A DNA stretch of 10,089 nt. Origin: DASQDN01 sp035630195. GTDB taxonomy: Bacteria; Acidobacteriota; Terriglobia; Bryobacterales; Bryobacteraceae. Positions 6,897 to 10,089 of this stretch are shown here, piece after piece. The notes beneath the pieces were generated by a model. It had not been told where the DNA came from, did not search any database, and saw only the letters and a program-made list of their open reading frames with translations. A program made the position numbers and the translations under genes. The stretch lies in contig DASQLD010000632.1 of the NCBI GenBank assembly GCA_035630195.1, forward strand, positions 1 through 10,089, in the 5' to 3' direction. Within the stretch, counting starts at the first letter, position 1. Each line of letters opens with the position of its first letter.

Positions 6897-7467
6897 TAAG
6901 CAGCTATTCCGGTTCCGCGGACTCGCTCCCGAAGCCGTTTTTGACCGTCTTCCTGAACTTCGCGGGCATCGTCGAATTCATGTTTCTTTCCGCCCCAACC
7001 TGACAGCGCACCGGGGCAAATTATTGTCCAAATCGCCGAAAGGGCATGCGGTTTATGCCGGTTCGTTCCTGCGAAAACGCAAAATTGTTCTCGATGAACA
7101 AATGTTGCGGACTCCGCGCGTTCTCGAGAGGATCTTCGTTCACGAAGTCTTTCATTTTGTGTGGTCGAAGCTTAGGAACGACCTTCGCTCTTCCTACGAA
7201 GATATGGTTCTCGAGGAGTTTGAGAATAACACCTTGGGTGAACTCGGCTGGTCAGCCGAATCGATGAAGCTGCAATTGACGAAATCGGATCGTAAGAAAC
7301 GAACCCGGCGGTGGAAAGATTATATCTGCGAGAGCTTTTGCGACACCGCCGGTTGGCTATTTGGAAGCGCGCGGCAGTACTCGGAGATGACTCTGGGCCG
7401 CGAGGAGCGCGATGCGCGGCGGCGCTGGTTTCGCGAACACGTGATCGACGGGTCTTTCTCGATATAA
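6838..7467 (+). CDS. Uncharacterised HExxH putative zinc metalloprotease
   Basis: The 209-residue product has no signal peptide or membrane segment in this reading. A zinc-binding motif HEVFH (102-106) lies in a helix (FVHEVFHFVWSKL). A second motif, ESFCD (165-169), lies 59 residues later in YICESFCDTAGW. HExxH followed by ExxxD is the signature order of thermolysin-like gluzincins, so Glu165 is a plausible third ligand. The rest is basic and Arg-rich and matches no named family I can identify. A substrate cannot be given. The start is uncertain: the ATG at 6838 overlaps the parvulin gene by 59 bases and lacks a ribosome site, yet no ATG, GTG or TTG occurs in frame between the parvulin stop and the conserved part, so either 6838 or a rare codon is used. 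It sits between folding and redox genes, which hints at envelope quality control or maturation. Confidence 0.78.
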   Translation: MKHSFRASNNRHKQSQPRNNKQLFRFRGLAPEAVFDRLPELRGHRRIHVSFRPNLTAHRGKLLSKSPKGHAVYAGSFLRKRKIVLDEQMLRTPRVLERIFVHEVFHFVWSKLRNDLRSSYEDMVLEEFENNTLGELGWSAESMKLQLTKSDRKKRTRRWKDYICESFCDTAGWLFGSARQYSEMTLGREERDARRRWFREHVIDGSFSI

Positions 7468-7479
7468 CTTCGATATAAT
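7459..7479 (+). promoter_or_regulatory. Candidate promoter with perfect -10 and a 9-base direct repeat, before the TlpA-like gene
   Basis: TATAAT (7474-7479) is a perfect -10 hexamer, placed six bases before the GTG start at 7486. It lies in the second copy of a direct repeat, TCGATATAA at 7459-7467 and 7470-7478, with an 11-base period of about one helical turn. The first copy covers the stop codon of the metalloprotease gene. The -35 region (around 7451-7456) is poor. Start-site spacing would put the first transcribed base on or next to the GTG. Confidence 0.5.
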
Positions 7480-7485
7480 GTTGTC

Positions 7486-8073
7486 GTGTTCCTTTCCGTC
7501 CGCGCTATAGCCGCAGGACTCCTTTGTTTAGGTCTCCTTCTAACCGGTTGTCAGAAGCAGCAACAAGCCGCTCCCGAGACTAAGGTTAAGCCCGATTCAG
7601 CTCGGAATGCGGCGCCTGAGTTTGCTCTAAAAGACGCGGATGGGAAGACGGTTACCCTCGCGGAGTACAAAGGCAAAGTCGTTCTCCTCAACTTCTGGGC
7701 GACGTGGTGCGGCCCTTGCAAGATCGAGATTCCATGGTTCGCGGACTTCGAGCAGAAGTACAAGGATCGGGGATTTGCGGTGCTGGGAGTGGCCATGGAT
7801 GAAGAGGGATGGGAAGTGATTAAGCCTTATCTCGCCCAGAGCAAAGTGAACTACCGCGTCATCCTTGGCAACGATACGGTGGCGGGCTTGTATGGCGGGG
7901 TTGAATCCCTGCCGACTACTTTCGTTTTGGACCGGAACGGGAAAATCGCATCCACTCATGTGGGATTGGTGAGCAAAAGCGACTACGAAAATGAGATTAT
8001 GCAGCTTCTTGAAGGCGCAAAGAGTTCTGATGCTCGGAGCGCTATTACTGCCTCTAACCGCGCAGCAAATTGA
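7486..8073 (+). CDS. TlpA/ResA-like thioredoxin-fold lipoprotein
   Basis: The 195-residue product starts at GTG (7486), the only start in frame. A lipoprotein signal (LLLTGC) puts the lipid-anchored Cys at residue 22. After a short linker the thioredoxin fold begins (PEFALKDADGKTVTLAEYKGK). It has the redox motif WCGPC (Cys75 and Cys78) and the conserved cis-proline Pro143 in SLPTTFVLD. The charged insert near residues 103-110 and the FWATWC context are typical of TlpA/ResA/AhpC-TSA-like thiol oxidoreductases that act outside the cytoplasm. It likely reduces or oxidises disulfides, with electrons from a partner such as a DsbD/CcdA protein, not seen here. The 3' end overlaps the DsbD-alpha-like gene by 44 bases, which suggests the two work together. 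The tail after residue 175 is low-complexity. Confidence 0.92.
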   Translation: MFLSVRAIAAGLLCLGLLLTGCQKQQQAAPETKVKPDSARNAAPEFALKDADGKTVTLAEYKGKVVLLNFWATWCGPCKIEIPWFADFEQKYKDRGFAVLGVAMDEEGWEVIKPYLAQSKVNYRVILGNDTVAGLYGGVESLPTTFVLDRNGKIASTHVGLVSKSDYENEIMQLLEGAKSSDARSAITASNRAAN

Positions 8074-8479
8074 TTTTAATTCGCTTCGCGCAGTAGTGCG
8101 ACTGACCGCTCCCGAGAAGATCGCCGCTGCGCGCAATGAGACCGTGACTGTCGACGTTGTCGCCAAGCTCAAGGACGGTTATCACGTCAACAGCAACGTC
8201 GCGCCGACCTATCCACTCAAACTCTCTCTGCTCGAAAACCCGGCGGCGCAGTTGCTGAATGTCGTCTTTCCGGTACCCAAGTCGCATCAACTTGCGGGTG
8301 AGACGCTGTCGGTATTCGATGGAGAGTTCCGTTTAAAGCTGACTTTTAAAGTCGCTCAGAATGCTCCAATCGGGCGGACGTTGTTGACGAGCAAGGTCAG
8401 CTATCAGGCTTGCGACGATCGCGTTTGCCTGCGGCCCGATAGTATTCAACTCAAGCTTCCCCTGGATATTCGCAACTGA
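8030..8479 (+). CDS. Stand-alone DsbD N-terminal (alpha)-domain-like thiol protein
   Basis: The 149-residue product (from ATG 8030) has a short hydrophobic export signal ending in AQQ. An immunoglobulin-like beta domain follows, of the type found at the N-terminus of DsbD (disulfide bond corrector, DsbD-alpha/DsbC-like). Landmarks are DGYHVNSN (49-56), YPLKLSL and SYQACDDRVCLRP, with the cysteine pair Cys128 and Cys133 spaced C-x4-C; E. coli DsbD has C-x5-C here. In DsbD this pair takes electrons from the membrane domain and passes them to periplasmic partners. Here no membrane domain is fused or adjacent. The start is uncertain: 8030 lacks a basic N-region, while in-frame TTG 8009 or ATG 7991 would add one at the cost of a larger overlap with tlpA-like. 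The stop overlaps the next gene by four bases. Confidence 0.82.
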   Translation: MLGALLLPLTAQQIDFNSLRAVVRLTAPEKIAAARNETVTVDVVAKLKDGYHVNSNVAPTYPLKLSLLENPAAQLLNVVFPVPKSHQLAGETLSVFDGEFRLKLTFKVAQNAPIGRTLLTSKVSYQACDDRVCLRPDSIQLKLPLDIRN

Positions 8480-9231
8480 AGCGACTGCTGATTCGCCCCG
8501 GAGCGATAGGCGACTGCATTGTTTCGTTGCCCGCGCTCGAATTCCTGAAGGCTGATTACACCGAAGTATGGACCGCGAGCCAAAACGTTCCATTGGTTCG
8601 ATTTGCTGATCGTGTCCGTTCGATCCCGTCGACAGGGATCGATTCGTATCCCCCTCGCCTGGATGCGCTCGAACATTTTGACGAGATCGTATCGTGGTAC
8701 GGAACCAACCGTCAGGAGTTTCGTGAAGCTCTCGAGGCGTTTCCGGTCACGTTTCTCGAAGCGCTCCCAAGGTCGTCTGATGTCCATGCGGTTGACTTCT
8801 ACATGAGGCAGGTCGGAGGGGCGGATGGCGCAATCCCTCGTATCGATGCGCCTCGTGAGGACAAGGGTTTTATCGCGATACATCCCTTCTCCGGAAGCGC
8901 CCGCAAGAACTGGCCGTATTTCTCAGAGCTGGCGGAGAGGCTGTCCAGGCCTGTCCAACTGTGCATTGGTCCTGAACAGCAATGGCCAGGAGCCTTGCTA
9001 TATGACGACCTCTACAAGCTTGCCCAATGGCTCGCAACGGCCAGTCTGTACATCGGTAACGACTCCGGAATAACGCATTTGGCGGCTGCGGTGGGCACGC
9101 CGGTGATCGCGATCTTTCAAGCTAGCGATCCAGGTGTGTGGTCGCCACGAGGACACGTCAATGTGTTGTGGGAGCCTTCTGTAGAGGATGTCCTGGCGGC
9201 GGTGGACCAAAACCGGCTCCACTCAGGATGA
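8476..9231 (+). CDS. Glycosyltransferase family 9 (heptosyltransferase-type), apparent CTG start
   Basis: The frame encodes about 251 residues. GT9 signatures are clear: the N-terminal nucleotide-fold motif LIRPGAIGDCIVSLPALE, IHPFSGSARKNWP (136-148), GNDSGITHLAAAVGTP (194-209) and WSPRG (222-226). GT9 enzymes transfer heptose or similar sugars from ADP-sugar to lipopolysaccharide core on the cytoplasmic face. Most are 330-360 residues; this one is short mainly in the N-terminal lobe. The earliest ATG/GTG/TTG in frame is the TTG at 8527, which would remove the RPGAIGD motif. The frame opens after a stop at 8440, and the best start is CTG at 8476. That CTG shares the sequence CTGA with the stop of the upstream gene, so translation is probably coupled. 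The acceptor sugar is unknown. The end overlaps a convergent gene by 74 bases. Confidence 0.87.
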   Translation: MKRLLIRPGAIGDCIVSLPALEFLKADYTEVWTASQNVPLVRFADRVRSIPSTGIDSYPPRLDALEHFDEIVSWYGTNRQEFREALEAFPVTFLEALPRSSDVHAVDFYMRQVGGADGAIPRIDAPREDKGFIAIHPFSGSARKNWPYFSELAERLSRPVQLCIGPEQQWPGALLYDDLYKLAQWLATASLYIGNDSGITHLAAAVGTPVIAIFQASDPGVWSPRGHVNVLWEPSVEDVLAAVDQNRLHSG

Positions 9232-10089
9232 CGCCGAGCGCTCGGTGATCACCGGGGACGGAAAAGGTCTCATCGATTATCAGGGTCACGGCCGAGCCCG
9301 TCACCGGTTTCGTTTTGATGGTGTAGGAACCAGGCCCCGGCAGGGCTTGCTCGTGGATCACAGCATTATCCAGTCTGACTGTTATTCTGCGAGCCGGCGC
9401 AATGTCGGGAACATGAATTTTCAGCTCGAGCGGAGCCGGAGCCGCGGGTTGTTTCAAAAGAAGCATCGCTCGACTGCCTGTCCAGCGCCATTGATTGTCT
9501 TCAAGTTTGTAAATTCCGCTTACAAGTTGGCTCTCCGCTTCGGGCGCGTTCATCGGCAAGTACGATAAGACCGGATTTCGTTTCAGCACCGCATCCACAC
9601 GGACACGATCAATTGGGGCTGATGTCACATCAAAAGGCCGAAACCCGAATGCGGCGGTCGAGTAACCGGACTTGGCATTCAGACCGATGAGACGCAGGGG
9701 TAGCGTTGCGTTGATGTCGCGTTCGATCACTGGGGCCATTGGAGCTGTGATGGAGATGGGAAATGCGAGCGCGCTCGAAAAGATCCAGTCTCCCGGTTGA
9801 ACGATGTCGGTTTGAGCCAAAGGAAGTCCTCCCTCGGCCTCGAGATAGAAACGCATCCCCAACTCGCCGTTGATCCAGACGCGTCTGATCGAAAGCTCAT
9901 TCTTAAGGCTGGCGACCATCTGGCGATATCCATCCCAATGTTGATAGTTGACCCAGGCAAGCGCCAATCCGAGGAGCAGGTTTGCCAGGAACGCAGGACC
10001 GACCCATTTACGTTGCCGGGACGCAAGGATCGCAATGGGAGCCGCCATGGGAAGTAAGTAGCGCGCCGATCCTGCGAAGAAAATGACAA
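9158..10089 (-). CDS. C-terminal part of a membrane glycosyltransferase-like protein (GT39/PMT type), 5' end outside window
   Basis: The minus-strand frame is open to the right edge, and the ATG at 10048 is internal. Upstream codons at the edge still read a membrane helix (FFAGSARYLLPMAAP). The visible part, about 310 residues, continues with a second helix (about VGPAFLANLLLGLALAWV). A long extracytoplasmic region follows (GELGMRFYLEAEGGLPL, PGDWIFSSALAFP, then beta-rich sequence) and ends in a proline-rich tail. The helix-loop pattern AGSARYLLP with RFYLE resembles bacterial relatives of dolichyl-phosphate-mannose mannosyltransferases, which transfer sugars from a lipid carrier in the outer half of the membrane. 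That call is inference, because the catalytic N-terminal part is missing. Its stop lies 74 bases inside the GT9 coding end, tail to tail. Confidence 0.75.
   Translation of the reverse strand, partial: VIFFAGSARYLLPMAAPIAILASRQRKWVGPAFLANLLLGLALAWVNYQHWDGYRQMVASLKNELSIRRVWINGELGMRFYLEAEGGLPLAQTDIVQPGDWIFSSALAFPISITAPMAPVIERDINATLPLRLIGLNAKSGYSTAAFGFRPFDVTSAPIDRVRVDAVLKRNPVLSYLPMNAPEAESQLVSGIYKLEDNQWRWTGSRAMLLLKQPAAPAPLELKIHVPDIAPARRITVRLDNAVIHEQALPGPGSYTIKTKPVTGSAVTLIIDETFSVPGDHRALGVILSGAGFGPPPPGHPLQKAPTTH

Noticed and set aside
7046..7267. 73-residue frame inside the metalloprotease gene
   Set aside because: It is a shadow in another frame; the HExxH frame carries the conserved motifs.
8527..8529. 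TTG 8527 as the start of the GT9 gene
   Set aside because: It would remove the conserved RPGAIGD nucleotide-fold motif that is plainly encoded just upstream in the same frame.
10046..10048. ATG as the start of the right-edge membrane protein
   Set aside because: The frame stays open upstream and encodes the membrane helix FFAGSARYLLP, so the ATG is internal and the gene continues outside the window.
1..10089. CRISPR array, insertion sequence, prophage or defence island
   Set aside because: No spaced repeat array, transposase, integrase, terminal inverted repeat or phage-type gene was found on either strand.

Overview
The window looks like chromosomal DNA from a moderately GC-rich Gram-negative bacterium, most likely an Acidobacteriota member of the Solibacter/Bryobacter type. 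That placement is inference from protein style: paired parvulins, a stand-alone DsbD-alpha-like protein with a YQAC...C motif, a TlpA lipoprotein, an exported sialate-esterase-type protein, a Tat-like TIM-barrel sugar isomerase and an LPS-type GT9 enzyme. No marker gene fixes the taxon.

Left part, minus strand (1-2939): a tRNA-Arg(CCG) gene runs off the left edge. Beside it lies an APC-superfamily permease gene that is complete from start to stop but carries three separate single-base losses, so it is called a pseudogene. Its start codon overlaps the 3' end of an upstream exported xylose-isomerase-like TIM-barrel gene, so the two were probably a sugar/amino-acid-type metabolic and transport unit.

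Middle, plus strand (2940-5100): after a 318-base divergent intergenic region with one clean inverted repeat come a small secreted BON-domain protein and a secreted SGNH sialate O-acetylesterase-type hydrolase with its catalytic residues visible.

Right part, plus strand (5134-9231): a tight six-gene run, mostly overlapping. It holds two tandem parvulin-type periplasmic proteins (both lacking the usual active-site histidines), an HExxH...ExxxD putative zinc metalloprotease, a TlpA-like thioredoxin lipoprotein, a DsbD-alpha-like thiol protein and a short GT9 (heptosyltransferase-type) glycosyltransferase that appears to start at CTG. The common theme is cell-envelope protein folding, thiol redox, proteolysis and surface glycan assembly. 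A convergent membrane protein, probably of the GT39/PMT type, overlaps the end of this run and leaves through the right edge.

Regulation: classical Shine-Dalgarno sites are scarce. Three genes have a -10-like hexamer only 6-8 bases before the start codon, which would suit leaderless transcripts. No mobile element, CRISPR array, phage gene or defence system is visible. The least-described element is the overlapping envelope gene run at 5134-9231.
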